Source: CAZMMV01 sp964637035 (GTDB lineage: Bacteria; Bacillota; Clostridia; Tissierellales; Tissierellaceae). From it: a stretch of 64,000 nucleotides of DNA. Within the stretch, counting starts at the first letter, position 1, and every line of letters starts with the position of its first letter. The stretch is taken from assembly GCA_964637035.1 (NCBI GenBank), contig CAZWTU010000001.1, positions 62,001 to 126,000 on the forward strand, in the 5' to 3' direction. The position numbers were made by a program, and so were the translations under genes. The notes under the pieces are model-generated. The model saw nothing but the letters and a program-made list of their open reading frames with translations. It was not told the DNA's origin and searched no databases. Positions 36,001 to 44,600 of the stretch are shown here, piece after piece.

Positions 36001-37294
36001 CGTTAGAAAGTATTTTGAAGAGAGGGAAATAAATGTTAACTCTGCTGAAATCAATAGATTAATTAAAGGTTGTACTGGAGTTAGAAGAACTTCGGGTCAA
36101 CACCCTGGCGGTGTTATGATTGTGCCAAAAACTAAGGATATTTTAGATTTCACACCTATACAATATCCTGCAAATGATAAAAAATCAGGAGTTATAACTA
36201 CTCATTTTGACTATAATGCTATTAGTAGTAGTATTTTAAAATTGGATATTTTAGGTCATGATGTACCTACGATTATTAGGATGCTAGAAGATATGACAGG
36301 GGTAGTAGCTACTAACATACCATTAGATGAGAAAAAAACTATGAAGTTATTTACTAGTACAGAAACACTTGGCATTAGAAAAGAGGATATAAATTGCCAA
36401 GTAGGAACTTTAGGGATTCCAGAATTTGGTACAAAGTTTGTTAGGCAAATGTTAATAGACACCCAACCTAGTACTTTTTCCGAGTTAGTACGCATAAGCG
36501 GACTGTCTCATGGTACAGATGTTTGGATTAACAATGCCCAAAACCTAGTAAAAAACAATATAGCACCCTTGGGCAAAGTAATTTCTACCAGAGAAGATAT
36601 TATGTTGTTTTTAATAAATGCTGGAGGGGAGAAAAAATGGTCTTTCCAGGTAATGGAGAATGTTCGTAAGGGAAAAGGATTAAGTCTTGAGGATGAAAAA
36701 ACAATGAGAAGACTAAAAGTTCCTGAATGGTATATTGATTCTTGCAAAAAAATTAAATATATGTTTCCTAAAGCGCATGCTGCAGCTTATGTAATGATGT
36801 CTTTTAGGATAGCATATTTTAAAGTATATTACCCTGAGGCTTTCTATGCAACATATTTTACAATCAAAGCCAGTGATTTCGATGCAGATTTAGTCGTAAA
36901 GGGTAAAGAAACCGTTAAAGATAAAATTAAAGAACTAGAAAAAAAATCTAATGATATGACAGCTAAAGAAAGAAACCAATTAACCGTACTTGAAGTTGTG
37001 TTAGAAATGTACTGCAGAGGGCTTAATTTTCATAGGGTAGATTTATATAAATCTCATAGTGATAAGTTTATTATTTTAAATGACTCAATACTACCACCTT
37101 TAAGAAGCTTAGAAGGCTTAGGAGAGAATGTTGCTAGGAAGATAGTAGAGGAAAGAAATATATCCAAATTTATTTCTATGGAAGACCTAGTTAATAGGGG
37201 GGGAGTAAATAAAAGTGTATTGGAAGTATTGAGGGTTCATGGATGTTTAGAAAGCTTACCACTTAGTAATCAAATTAATCTTTTTAATATTTGA
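33050..37294 (+). CDS. polC: DNA polymerase III PolC-type alpha subunit
   Basis: The 1414-residue protein has, in order, an N-terminal domain and OB fold (to about 300), a PHP domain starting ELHLHTKMSSMDGISD, an inserted DnaQ-like 3'-5' exonuclease with YVVFDIETTGLSA and VAHNAQFDIGF, the polymerase palm with DGYLVGSRGSVGSSFAATM and the catalytic PDIDLNF, four zinc cysteines (CPNCKY and CPKCD), and FRAGTIGTIADKTAYGFV. It is the replicative polymerase of low-GC Gram-positives. GAAGGGGG precedes the ATG. Length and domain order are normal. Confidence 0.98.
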   Translation: MNKGELLLSSLIKDKSYNIENNGLIVNKVELFKSNMKLIININSSKVVKNKDFEKINKFFQNLFHEFTVFIDLKYNVSGNKDHKVNLSKDILLEYIKTNIQSSNSWIKDLELQISSDSLIMFPPNHGAYFSMNKNEFINELENKLLNEMDLSINIKVSDSKFKIEKNYLNIKDNEEKIMAAKIIKENPITSNSKNNNYSFGKRISGLPVDINEVSLETGTCVIAGEIFDFETRDIKNNKTLVTFNISDKTNSITVKCFLSKEDSTRFLTNVQNESFVKIQGNITFDNYSRSTVMMLNSLELLEKETRQDNEIEKRVELHLHTKMSSMDGISDLKKIVARAKEWGHKALAITDHGTVQSFPHAMDLGKEMDIKMIYGVEGYLINDKKAIVKNFNNDKEYSSYVVFDIETTGLSAINDKITEIGAVKIVDNKIVDRFNQLINPERPIPQFITKLTGITDNMVKDMPSIDQVILEFNDFIKDNVLVAHNAQFDIGFIRQNMKSSNLNLNNPVLDTLELARAVFPDLKNHKLNTVAKHMSVNLHNHHRAVDDANATAEIFLKIIDLLREKNILSFEEINNLNSNKTLKKERSFHIIILAKNLVGLKNLYKLISDSHMNHFYRRPRIPKSLLEANREGLIIGSACEAGELYQAILSNSSKSEIENIVSFYDYLEIQPIDNNKFLIDKGILNDKDQLKDINRKIYKLGKQNNKLVVATGDVHFLDPEDEVYRRILMSGQNFSDADSQPPLYFKTTKEMLEEFSYLGEESSRDVVIKNTNIINNMIEEILPIPPGTFPPIIEGSEEELKEITFNKAYEIYGSPLPEIVKERLERELNSIIKNGYAVMYIIAQKLVWKSIEDGYLVGSRGSVGSSFAATMSGITEINPLVPHYICPNCKYSEFFTDGDVASGADLKDKNCPKCDSQLIKDGHDIPFEVFLGFEGDKEPDIDLNFASEYQAVAHKYTEELFGPGYVFRAGTIGTIADKTAYGFVRKYFEEREINVNSAEINRLIKGCTGVRRTSGQHPGGVMIVPKTKDILDFTPIQYPANDKKSGVITTHFDYNAISSSILKLDILGHDVPTIIRMLEDMTGVVATNIPLDEKKTMKLFTSTETLGIRKEDINCQVGTLGIPEFGTKFVRQMLIDTQPSTFSELVRISGLSHGTDVWINNAQNLVKNNIAPLGKVISTREDIMLFLINAGGEKKWSFQVMENVRKGKGLSLEDEKTMRRLKVPEWYIDSCKKIKYMFPKAHAAAYVMMSFRIAYFKVYYPEAFYATYFTIKASDFDADLVVKGKETVKDKIKELEKKSNDMTAKERNQLTVLEVVLEMYCRGLNFHRVDLYKSHSDKFIILNDSILPPLRSLEGLGENVARKIVEERNISKFISMEDLVNRGGVNKSVLEVLRVHGCLESLPLSNQINLFNI

Positions 37295-37318
37295 TTTTTA
37301 TATGTTTTATGATATAAT
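37291..37318 (+). promoter_or_regulatory. Sigma-A promoter of the rimP-nusA-infB operon
   Basis: TTGATT (37291-37296) and TATAAT (37313-37318) are 16 bases apart. The -35 box overlaps the polC stop codon TGA at 37292-37294. Transcription should begin near 37325, just before the attenuator. Confidence 0.75.
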
Positions 37319-37348
37319 TGACTTGACAAATATTAATTTTTTCTGGCG

Positions 37349-37379
37349 AAGAGTGGGATTACCCACTCTTGATTTTTTT
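37349..37379 (+). terminator. Leader attenuator before rimP-nusA
   Basis: AAGAGTGGG (37349-37357) pairs perfectly with CCCACTCTT (37362-37370) around a 4-base loop, followed by GATTTTTTTA. It lies between the promoter and rimP, so it must be read through for expression. In B. subtilis NusA stimulates termination in the leader of its own operon; this hairpin sits in the matching place. Confidence 0.85.
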
Positions 37380-37410
37380 ATTATATTTAATAAATTTGGA
37401 GGTGATTTTA

Positions 37411-37875
37411 TTGAGTAAAAAAGGAGCAATTGGAATGGTAAATAGGATAGCTGAGCCAATAGCTAAAGAACTAGATTTCGAGTTAGTTGATATTGAATTT
37501 AAAAAGGAAGGTCCCAATTATTTCTTAAGAGTTTTTTTAGATAAAACTGGGGGAATTAATTTAGATAATTGTCAGAAAATGAGTGAGATATTGAGCGAAG
37601 CTTTAGATAGGAATGACCCAATAACTGTTCCATATTATCTAGAAGTATCTTCTCCAGGTTTAGATAGACCTTTAAAAACTAATAAGGATTTAAAGCGTAA
37701 TTTAGGAAAAGAGCTTGATATCAAATTATATGAGTCTATAGAAGGAAAGAAATTAATTCAGGGAATCCTGTTAAATTTTAATGAAGAGGAAATTAAAATC
37801 GGAATAGAGGATGATAAGTTTATAGTTATACCAAGAAATAGTATTGTTAATGCAAAATTGTCAGTAAAATTTTAA
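37411..37875 (+). CDS. rimP: Ribosome maturation factor RimP
   Basis: The protein has about 154 residues with AIGMVNRIAEPIAKELDFELVDIEF, YFLRVFLDKTGGINLDNCQKMSE and YYLEVSSPGLDRPL, the RimP signature. It assists 30S assembly. The start TTG at 37411 stands behind GGAGGTGATTTTA; an in-frame ATG at 37369 falls inside the terminator hairpin and is rejected. nusA follows 12 bases later, as in most bacteria. Confidence 0.95.
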   Translation: MSKKGAIGMVNRIAEPIAKELDFELVDIEFKKEGPNYFLRVFLDKTGGINLDNCQKMSEILSEALDRNDPITVPYYLEVSSPGLDRPLKTNKDLKRNLGKELDIKLYESIEGKKLIQGILLNFNEEEIKIGIEDDKFIVIPRNSIVNAKLSVKF

Positions 37876-37887
37876 GGAGGTAAAAAT

Positions 37888-39018
37888 ATGAGTGGAGATT
37901 TTATTGGTGCCCTGGATGAGATAGAAAAAGATAAGGGTATCTCTAAAGAAATAATATTCGATGCTCTGGAATCAGCACTTATTTCCAGTTACAAAAAAAA
38001 CTTTAATTCTTCCGAAAATGTTGAAGTTGAAATAAATAAAAAAACGGGTAAAGTAAAAGTTGTAGCTGTTAAAGAAATAGTAGAGGAAGTAGAAAATGAA
38101 TATTTAGAAATAAGTTTAGCTGATGCAAAACAAATTGAAAGTAAATACGAGATTGGTGATATTGTAAAAGTTGAAACAACTCCTAGGGACTTTGGAAGAA
38201 TAGCAGCCCAAACAGCTAAACAAGTTGTTATTCAGCGAATTCGTGATGCTGAAAGAGATGTAATATATAATGAATTTATAAACAGAGAAAATGAGATAAT
38301 AACAGGCTTAGTTCAAAGAATAAGTAAAAATAATGTATTTATTGACTTAGGTAAAACTGAAGGTATCTTATCACCGGCTGAACAAATTTCAAATGAGAAT
38401 TATAGTCAAGGTGATAGGCTGAAGGTTTTGATATTAGAGGTTAAAAAAACTACTAAGGGTCCTCAAATAATATTAACAAGGTCCCATCCAAATCTTGTGA
38501 AAAGGCTCTTTGAACTAGAAGTACCAGAAATAAGTAGTGGAGTGGTAGAAATCTTTTCTGTTTCAAGGGAAGCCGGGTCCAGAACCAAGATAGCTGTTTA
38601 CTCAAAAGATCCTAATGTAGACGCCCTTGGATCATGTGTTGGATTTAAAGGAAATAGGGTAAAAGAGATAGTAAATGAATTAAAAGGCGAAAAGATTGAT
38701 ATAGTAATTTGGAGTAACAATATAAGCGAATTTATAGGTAATAGCTTAAGTCCATCTAAGGTTATAAAAGTAATTCCAGATGAAAAACAAAAATCTGCAA
38801 TAGTAGTAGTGCCAGATTACCAACTTTCTTTGGCAATAGGAAAAGAAGGTCAAAATGCAAGATTAGCTGCTAAATTGACAAACTGGAAAATAGATATCAA
38901 ATCTGAATCTCAATACAAAGAAGAATTTCAAATTGATGAAATAGAACTTGTAGAAGAAAGCAATAAAGAAGAAATTGAAATGATATCTGAAGAACTCAGT
39001 GATATAGAGATTGATTAA
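37888..39018 (+). CDS. nusA: Transcription termination/antitermination factor NusA
   Basis: The 376-residue protein has an N-terminal RNA polymerase-binding domain (residues 1-125), an S1 domain near 135-200 with ITGLVQRISKNNVFIDLGKTEGIL, and two KH domains near 205-345 with VGFKGNRVKEIVNELKGEKIDI and AIGKEGQNARLAAKLTNWKIDI. The C-terminal acidic repeats of proteobacteria are absent, as usual in Firmicutes. NusA promotes pausing and intrinsic termination. AAGGAGG precedes its ATG. Confidence 0.97.
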   Translation: MSGDFIGALDEIEKDKGISKEIIFDALESALISSYKKNFNSSENVEVEINKKTGKVKVVAVKEIVEEVENEYLEISLADAKQIESKYEIGDIVKVETTPRDFGRIAAQTAKQVVIQRIRDAERDVIYNEFINRENEIITGLVQRISKNNVFIDLGKTEGILSPAEQISNENYSQGDRLKVLILEVKKTTKGPQIILTRSHPNLVKRLFELEVPEISSGVVEIFSVSREAGSRTKIAVYSKDPNVDALGSCVGFKGNRVKEIVNELKGEKIDIVIWSNNISEFIGNSLSPSKVIKVIPDEKQKSAIVVVPDYQLSLAIGKEGQNARLAAKLTNWKIDIKSESQYKEEFQIDEIELVEESNKEEIEMISEELSDIEID

Positions 39019-39029
39019 GAGGTGATACT

Positions 39030-39296
39030 ATGAAAAAAAAGAAAATTCCCTTAAGGAAATGTATTGCTTGTGGTGAAAGAAAATCTAAAAATGAATTGAT
39101 TAGAATAGTAAAAGATAATGAAAAAGGTGTAAATATTGATGAAAGTGGTAAAATAAACGGACGAGGCGCATATGTATGCACTAACATAGAATGCATTACT
39201 GATGTTGAGAAATCTAACAAACTCAACAGAGCCTTAAAAGTTGATATATCCAAGGACATATACGATGAGCTAAAAATAATAGTCAGTAAAAAATGA
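39030..39296 (+). CDS. ylxR: YlxR family RNA-binding protein (RnpM)
   Basis: The 88-residue protein carries RKCIACGERKSKNELIRIV and GRGAYVCTN, the YlxR pattern. B. subtilis YlxR (RnpM) binds and modulates RNase P and is encoded between nusA and infB. AAGAGGTGAT precedes the ATG. The next conserved gene of this operon, ylxQ (an L7Ae-like protein), is missing here; infB starts 38 bases later. Confidence 0.93.
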   Translation: MKKKKIPLRKCIACGERKSKNELIRIVKDNEKGVNIDESGKINGRGAYVCTNIECITDVEKSNKLNRALKVDISKDIYDELKIIVSKK

Positions 39297-39334
39297 GAAA
39301 TATCACCTTTTTGATTATAATAGGGGGTATATAA

Positions 39335-41311
39335 ATGAAAAAAATAAGAATATATGAATTAGCAAAAGAACTAAAAACTAGTAGTAAAGATTTAATAGAA
39401 GATATAAAAGAATTAGGATTAGAAGTTAATAGTCATATGAGTACCTTAACAAATGAAGAAGCAATATTGGTAAAATCATTATTAAAAGATGAAGAAGATA
39501 AGGAAGAAGATGAAAATATCCAGGAAGGGAATGAGGTAATTATAGAAATTGGAGATAGCATAATTGTAAAAGATTTAGCAGATAAAATTGGCGTAAATCC
39601 ATCACAAGTAATCACCAAACTTATTGAGTTAGGTGTTATGGTTAATCAAAATCAAGAAATTGATAGTGAAATTGCCATTATAATAGGTGAAGAATTTGAT
39701 GTTAAATTTATAGTAGAAGAAATTGATAAGGAAATTGAAGTAATAGAGGAAAGTACCTTAGTAGATGAATTGGAGATAGATTTTGAAGACAAGGAAGAAG
39801 ATTTAAAGCCAAGGGCTCCTATAGTAACTGTAATGGGTCATGTTGATCATGGAAAGACCTCTTTACTAGATGCAATAAAGAAAACAAGTGTAACATCTTC
39901 AGAAGCTGGAGGAATAACCCAGCATATAGGCGCTTATTCAGTTGATGTTAATAACAGGAAAATATCTTTCTTGGATACTCCAGGCCATGAAGCTTTTACT
40001 TCAATGCGTGCAAGGGGTGCTCAGGTTACAGATATAGCAATACTAGTTGTAGCAGCAGATGACGGCGTTATGCCCCAAACCATAGAGGCTATTAACCACG
40101 CTAAGGCCGCAGAAGTTCCTATAATTGTGGCAATAAATAAAATTGATAAGCCTTCCGCAAATATTGATAAATTAAAACAAGAACTAGTAGAAAATGGCTT
40201 AATGCCAGAAGACTGGGGTGGAGACACTATTACAGTTCCTGTTTCAGCATTAAAAAATGAAGGAATTGATGAACTTCTTGAAATGATTTTACTTGTTGCA
40301 GAAATGCAAGAGTTAAAAGCAAACCCCAATAGAAATGCTGTTGGTACAATTGTAGAAGCTCAACTAGATAAAGGTAAGGGACCTATGGCAACTGTTCTAG
40401 TAGGAAAGGGTACTTTAAAAGTAGGCGATTTGGTAGTTTCCGGTTCCGCTTCAGGTAGAATAAGAGCCATGTTTGATTATAAGGGTAATAAGGTTGAAGA
40501 AGCTGGTCCGTCTATGCCAGTTGTTATTCTAGGTTTGTCAGAAGTTCCCAATGCAGGAGACCTCTTGTATGGAGTTGATGATGAAAAGACTGCTAGAGCA
40601 TTAGCAGAGGACAATAAAGGTATATATAGAGCACAGCAGATGAGGTCTGATCAAAAGGTTTCCTTGGATGATTTATTTGAAAAAATTAAATTAGGTGAAA
40701 TAAAAGATTTAAATATAATTATAAAAGGGGATGTCAGGGGTTCTATAGAAGCTTTAAAACAATCTTTAGAAAAACTTGACACAGAAGAAGTTAAGACAAA
40801 TATTATCCATACTGGAGTAGGTGGAATAACTGAATCTGACATTATGTTAGCATCAGCTTCCAATGCAATCGTAGTAGGGTTTAATGTTAGACCTAATTTA
40901 AATGCTACAGAGGTATCCAAAAGGGAAAAGGTTGATATTAGGACTTATAGAATAATCTATGAAGCTATTGAAGATATCAAATCTGCAATTATGGGTATGC
41001 ATGCACCTACAATAGTTGAAGAGGTAATAGGTAGAGCTGAAATTAGAGCTACATTTAGGTTGCCTACAGGTAATAGTGTAGCAGGAATTCATGTTAGTAA
41101 TGGAAAGATAACTAGGAATTCAAAAATCAGACTTTTGAGAGATGATATAGTTATATTTGAAGGTGGCATTATTTCATTAAAAAGATTTAAAGATGATGCT
41201 AGAGAAGTATTAGCCGGCTATGAGGCAGGTTTAGGCCTTGAAAATTATAATGATATTAAAGAAGGAGACATCTTAGAAGCTTATATTTTAAAAGAAATAA
41301 AAAGGAAGTAA
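39335..41311 (+). CDS. infB: Translation initiation factor IF-2
   Basis: The 658-residue protein has two N-terminal IF2_N helical domains (IRIYELAKELKTSSKDLIE and IIVKDLADKIGVNPSQVITKL), an acidic linker, then a GTPase with GHVDHGKTSLLDAI, DTPGHEAF and NKIDKP, and domains II-IV ending LENYNDIKEGDILEAY. IF-2 delivers initiator tRNA to the 30S subunit. It is at the short end for the family because the linker is brief. GGGGG precedes the ATG. Confidence 0.98.
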   Translation: MKKIRIYELAKELKTSSKDLIEDIKELGLEVNSHMSTLTNEEAILVKSLLKDEEDKEEDENIQEGNEVIIEIGDSIIVKDLADKIGVNPSQVITKLIELGVMVNQNQEIDSEIAIIIGEEFDVKFIVEEIDKEIEVIEESTLVDELEIDFEDKEEDLKPRAPIVTVMGHVDHGKTSLLDAIKKTSVTSSEAGGITQHIGAYSVDVNNRKISFLDTPGHEAFTSMRARGAQVTDIAILVVAADDGVMPQTIEAINHAKAAEVPIIVAINKIDKPSANIDKLKQELVENGLMPEDWGGDTITVPVSALKNEGIDELLEMILLVAEMQELKANPNRNAVGTIVEAQLDKGKGPMATVLVGKGTLKVGDLVVSGSASGRIRAMFDYKGNKVEEAGPSMPVVILGLSEVPNAGDLLYGVDDEKTARALAEDNKGIYRAQQMRSDQKVSLDDLFEKIKLGEIKDLNIIIKGDVRGSIEALKQSLEKLDTEEVKTNIIHTGVGGITESDIMLASASNAIVVGFNVRPNLNATEVSKREKVDIRTYRIIYEAIEDIKSAIMGMHAPTIVEEVIGRAEIRATFRLPTGNSVAGIHVSNGKITRNSKIRLLRDDIVIFEGGIISLKRFKDDAREVLAGYEAGLGLENYNDIKEGDILEAYILKEIKRK

Positions 41312-41329
41312 ATAAATAGAGGTGAAAAA

Positions 41330-41707
41330 ATGAATAATAAAAGGTTGAATCGTATTTCAGGAGAAGTAAAGAGAGTTGTTTCAGAACTTATATACAATGG
41401 ATTAAAAGATCCAAGAATAAATGAAATGACAACCGTAACAAAGGTAGAAGTTACTAGAGATTTGAGCTTTGCAAATATTTATGTATCTGTATTAGGTGAT
41501 GAAAAAGATAAGGAAGATACAATTGCTGGATTAAATAATGCAAAGGGATTTATTAGGAGTGAGATAGCTAAGAAAATAGATTTAAGATATGCCCCTGAGC
41601 CAAAGTTTCATTTAGATGAATCTATTGAAAAAGGCATTTACTTATCAAAATTAATAGATGAGGTAAATAAAGATAAAACTAATAATCAGGAAGATATTGA
41701 TGAATAA
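41330..41707 (+). CDS. rbfA: Ribosome-binding factor A
   Basis: The 125-residue protein shows RLNRISGEVKRVVSELIYNGLKDPRI and VTRDLSFANIYVSVLG, then LRYAPEPKFHLDESIEKG. It is a KH-fold factor for 16S rRNA maturation, acting late in 30S assembly and in cold adaptation. AGAGGTG precedes the ATG. nrnA overlaps its last eight bases. It lies in the universal infB-rbfA-truB neighbourhood. Confidence 0.97.
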   Translation: MNNKRLNRISGEVKRVVSELIYNGLKDPRINEMTTVTKVEVTRDLSFANIYVSVLGDEKDKEDTIAGLNNAKGFIRSEIAKKIDLRYAPEPKFHLDESIEKGIYLSKLIDEVNKDKTNNQEDIDE

Positions 41708-42671
41708 TATGTTAAATAAACAAATGAACTTAGCTAAAGAGAAAATATTAGAAAGTGAAAATATTTATATAGCTTCTCATGTACAGCCAGATGGGGATAA
41801 CTTAGGATCTATTTTAGCTTTAGCTTTAGCTTTAAAAAAGATTAATAGGAAAGTTTTTATGGTTGAAACTGATCCTATACCATCTGATTTCAAGTTTTTA
41901 CCTGGAATTGAAGATATTAAGAAAGTCGATAATTATAGTGATGTTGATTTGTTTATTACAGTTGATTCAAGCGATATTGATAGATTAGGTCATAATAAAA
42001 TATTAATTGATAAGGCTAATTTTGTAATAAATATTGATCATCATATAAGTAATACTAATTATGGTGATATAAACGTTGTAGACAGTAAGTCTGGGTCTAC
42101 TGCTGAATTGATATTTAAGATGATAAAAGTTCTAGATATTGAAATCGATGGGGATATGGGTACTTGTATTTATACAGGCATATCTACAGATACGGGAAGT
42201 TTTATGTATGATAATACAAGAGCTGAAACCCATTTAATTGCAGCTGAATTATTAGATATAGGTATAGACAAGAAAAACGTAATCCTTAATATTTATCAAA
42301 ATAAAAGCATGGAGAAGACTAAGTTGTTTATAAAAACTCTAGAAAAGTTGGAAACTTATTTTAATGATAAAATTGCCCTAGTACAGGTTACTAATGATAT
42401 ACTATTAAATACAGGTGCTAAAATGGAAGAGACAGAGGGCATTGTCTCTTATATAAGGGATATTGAGCCTGTAGAAGTTGCAATTATGTTAAAAGAAATT
42501 AAAGAAAATGAAATAAAAGTCAGTATGAGAAGTAAAAGATATGTTGATGTGTCAGCAATTTGTTCAAAGTTTAATGGTGGCGGACATGTAAGAGCAGCGG
42601 GATGTACTATTAACAACTCATTAAACTTTGCCAAACAAGTCTTGATAGATGAATTAAAGAAAGTATTATAG
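41700..42671 (+). CDS. nrnA: DHH phosphoesterase NrnA-type
   Basis: The protein has about 323 residues. The DHH domain has SHVQPDGDNLGSI, VDSSDIDRLG and NIDHHISN; the C-terminal DHHA1 domain ends GGGHVRAAGC. It should degrade nanoRNA and pAp with a manganese centre, as NrnA does. Start choice: ATG at 41700 with AGGA about 6 bases upstream; TTG at 41697 and ATG at 41709 are alternatives. The overlap with rbfA and the close truB suggest coupled expression. Confidence 0.9.
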   Translation: MNNMLNKQMNLAKEKILESENIYIASHVQPDGDNLGSILALALALKKINRKVFMVETDPIPSDFKFLPGIEDIKKVDNYSDVDLFITVDSSDIDRLGHNKILIDKANFVINIDHHISNTNYGDINVVDSKSGSTAELIFKMIKVLDIEIDGDMGTCIYTGISTDTGSFMYDNTRAETHLIAAELLDIGIDKKNVILNIYQNKSMEKTKLFIKTLEKLETYFNDKIALVQVTNDILLNTGAKMEETEGIVSYIRDIEPVEVAIMLKEIKENEIKVSMRSKRYVDVSAICSKFNGGGHVRAAGCTINNSLNFAKQVLIDELKKVL

Positions 42672-42679
42672 GTGAAAAT

Positions 42680-43582
42680 ATGAAAGGCGTAATTAATATA
42701 TTAAAACCTGCAGGTATGACCTCTCATGATGTGGTTCATTTTTTAAGGAAAAAACTAAAAATAAAAAGGATTGGACATACTGGAACCTTAGATCCTATGG
42801 CTACTGGTGTATTACCTATTTGTATAGGTAGTTCCACTAGGATATCAGAATATCTTTTAAATTTAGATAAAGAATATATTGGAGAATTAACTCTTGGTAC
42901 TGAAACAGATACTCAAGATTCTACGGGAACGGTAATTAGGAGTTCTAACGAAATAGTCAGTGAAAGTGAAATTATAGATTCGATGAATAAATTTGAAGGA
43001 AAGATAAAACAAATACCCCCAATGTATTCTGCTTTAAAGCATAAGGGAAAAAAACTTTATGAACTTGCAAGAGAAGGAATAACTGTTGAAAGAAAAAGTA
43101 GGAACATTAATATATATAATTTAAATATTTTACAAATTGAAGATAATAAAATAATAACTTTTAAAGTAAAATGTTCTAAGGGAACTTACATTAGAACTTT
43201 ATGCAATGATATAGGTATTGACCTAGGCACATTTGGTCATATGTCAAGCTTAACAAGAATAAGTACAGGTTCTTTTAAAATAGAAGATGCCTATAGCTTA
43301 GAATATATACAAAATTTAAATATTGAAGAAATAAAATCAATTCTTATTCCTATGGACAAGGCCCTACCCCATATTGAAAAAATCGTCATAGAAGACGAGT
43401 ATTATTCCAGATTGATAAATGGTGTTAAAATTTCATTAGAAGGGCCAATATTTAATAGTGTCATTAAGCCTGATTTGGGAGAAATCTATAGAATATATTG
43501 TAAAGAAGAGTTTATTGGAATAGGAAGAATTATAAATGCTGAATCTAATTTGTTATTAAAAATGGATAAAGTTTTAATATAG
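42680..43582 (+). CDS. truB: tRNA pseudouridine-55 synthase
   Basis: The 300-residue protein begins GVINILKPAGMTSHDVVHFLRK and has the catalytic aspartate in GHTGTLDPMATGVLPICIG; further blocks are IPPMYSALKHKGKKLYELAR and KCSKGTYIRTLCNDIG. It makes pseudouridine 55 in the T-loop of tRNAs. A short PUA-like tail is present. A weak site (TATAGGTG) precedes the ATG, eight bases after the nrnA stop. Confidence 0.97.
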   Translation: MKGVINILKPAGMTSHDVVHFLRKKLKIKRIGHTGTLDPMATGVLPICIGSSTRISEYLLNLDKEYIGELTLGTETDTQDSTGTVIRSSNEIVSESEIIDSMNKFEGKIKQIPPMYSALKHKGKKLYELAREGITVERKSRNINIYNLNILQIEDNKIITFKVKCSKGTYIRTLCNDIGIDLGTFGHMSSLTRISTGSFKIEDAYSLEYIQNLNIEEIKSILIPMDKALPHIEKIVIEDEYYSRLINGVKISLEGPIFNSVIKPDLGEIYRIYCKEEFIGIGRIINAESNLLLKMDKVLI

Positions 43583-43592
43583 GGTGGAATAT

Positions 43593-44522
43593 ATGGAAAT
43601 TATAGAATTGTCAAATTATAAAGAAACTAGATTTAATACAGGCACAGCCCTAGGAAATTTTGATGGTATACATTCAGGACATCAAGAATTAATAAAGTCT
43701 ATGGTAACACAATCTGAGGAAAATAATTTTATACCTTCCTTGCTGTTATTTAAAAAACACACTAAAACTGTAATAAATCCAGAAAAACAGAGTATTATTA
43801 CAAATATTAATCAAAAAATAAAGATTGCAAATAAACTTGGTGTGGAAATTGTCTATTTAATAAATTTTGATGAGAAGTTTATGCAATTAACAGGGGAAGA
43901 ATTTGTTAAGAATATTATCTTAGAGAGGATGAATACTAAGCTTATAACTATAGGTTTTGACTATAAATTCGGACATAAAGCATCTGGGGATTCTAATTAT
44001 TTAATTGAATTAGGTAAGAAATTTGATATTAAAGTTAATATTTTACCCCCTGTATATTCAAATAAAGAAATAATTAGTAGTTCAAATATAAGAAATTTAA
44101 TAAGTTTGGGAAAGATAAAAGATGCTACACAAATTTTAGCTAGGGAGTATTCAGTAATCGGTAAGGTTATCAGTGGAGACAGCCGGGGAACAGATTTAGG
44201 ATTTCCTACTGCCAATATTAAACTTATAAATAATTATGTAATACCAAAGTCCGGGGTTTATATGACAAATACTATTGTGGATAATAAAAAATATCTATCT
44301 GCAACAAGTATTGGATATAATCCTACATTTAATAATAACGACCTAAAATTTGAAACTTATATAATAGATTTTAATCAAAATATCTATGGAAAAACTATAG
44401 AAATTAAATTTATCGATTTTATAAGAGATAATATTAAGTTTAGCAATATTGCAAGTTTAATAAAGCAAATGGAATTAGATATAGAATGGATAAAAAAGCA
44501 AAATTCATATTTACAATTATAG
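43593..44522 (+). CDS. ribF: Riboflavin kinase / FAD synthetase
   Basis: The protein has about 309 residues in two domains. The N-terminal FMN adenylyltransferase has TALGNFDGIHSGHQEL and IISSSNIRNLI; the C-terminal flavokinase has GDSRGTDLGFPTANI. It turns riboflavin into FMN and FAD. I start at the ATG at 43593 with AGGGTGG upstream; a GTG at 43584 lies inside that site. It is the last gene of the nusA run; the rpsO promoter overlaps its 3' end. Confidence 0.95.
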   Translation: MEIIELSNYKETRFNTGTALGNFDGIHSGHQELIKSMVTQSEENNFIPSLLLFKKHTKTVINPEKQSIITNINQKIKIANKLGVEIVYLINFDEKFMQLTGEEFVKNIILERMNTKLITIGFDYKFGHKASGDSNYLIELGKKFDIKVNILPPVYSNKEIISSSNIRNLISLGKIKDATQILAREYSVIGKVISGDSRGTDLGFPTANIKLINNYVIPKSGVYMTNTIVDNKKYLSATSIGYNPTFNNNDLKFETYIIDFNQNIYGKTIEIKFIDFIRDNIKFSNIASLIKQMELDIEWIKKQNSYLQL

Positions 44523-44538
44523 TTTGTTATGATAATAT
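44510..44538 (+). promoter_or_regulatory. Probable rpsO promoter
   Basis: TTTACA (44510-44515) and TAATAT (44533-44538) are 17 bases apart. The -35 box lies within the last codons of ribF. A start near 44545 would give a leader of about 88 bases. Confidence 0.5.
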
Positions 44539-44550
44539 TAGTTTGTATGG

Positions 44551-44600
44551 TACCTTTAGCTTTGTTTTACGTTTCCTCGACGTATTACGCAGCTATTGGA
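44551..44600 (+). promoter_or_regulatory. Probable S15 autoregulatory leader
   Basis: TAGCT (44557-44561) pairs with AGCTA (44591-44595), and inside it TACGT (44568-44572) pairs with ACGTA (44580-44584) around TTCCTCG. A nested stem just before rpsO is the layout of r-protein S15 binding leaders in Gram-positives. A match to the known consensus was not tested. Confidence 0.5.

Noticed and set aside
37323..37328. TTGACA before the rimP attenuator
   Set aside because: No -10 box occurs 16-18 bases downstream, where the sequence is GCGAAG; the better promoter lies upstream at 37291-37318.
39293..39334. 13-codon frame overlapping the ylxR stop and abutting the infB ATG
   Set aside because: Too short, does not resemble YlxQ, and the frame most likely arises by chance in AT-rich DNA.
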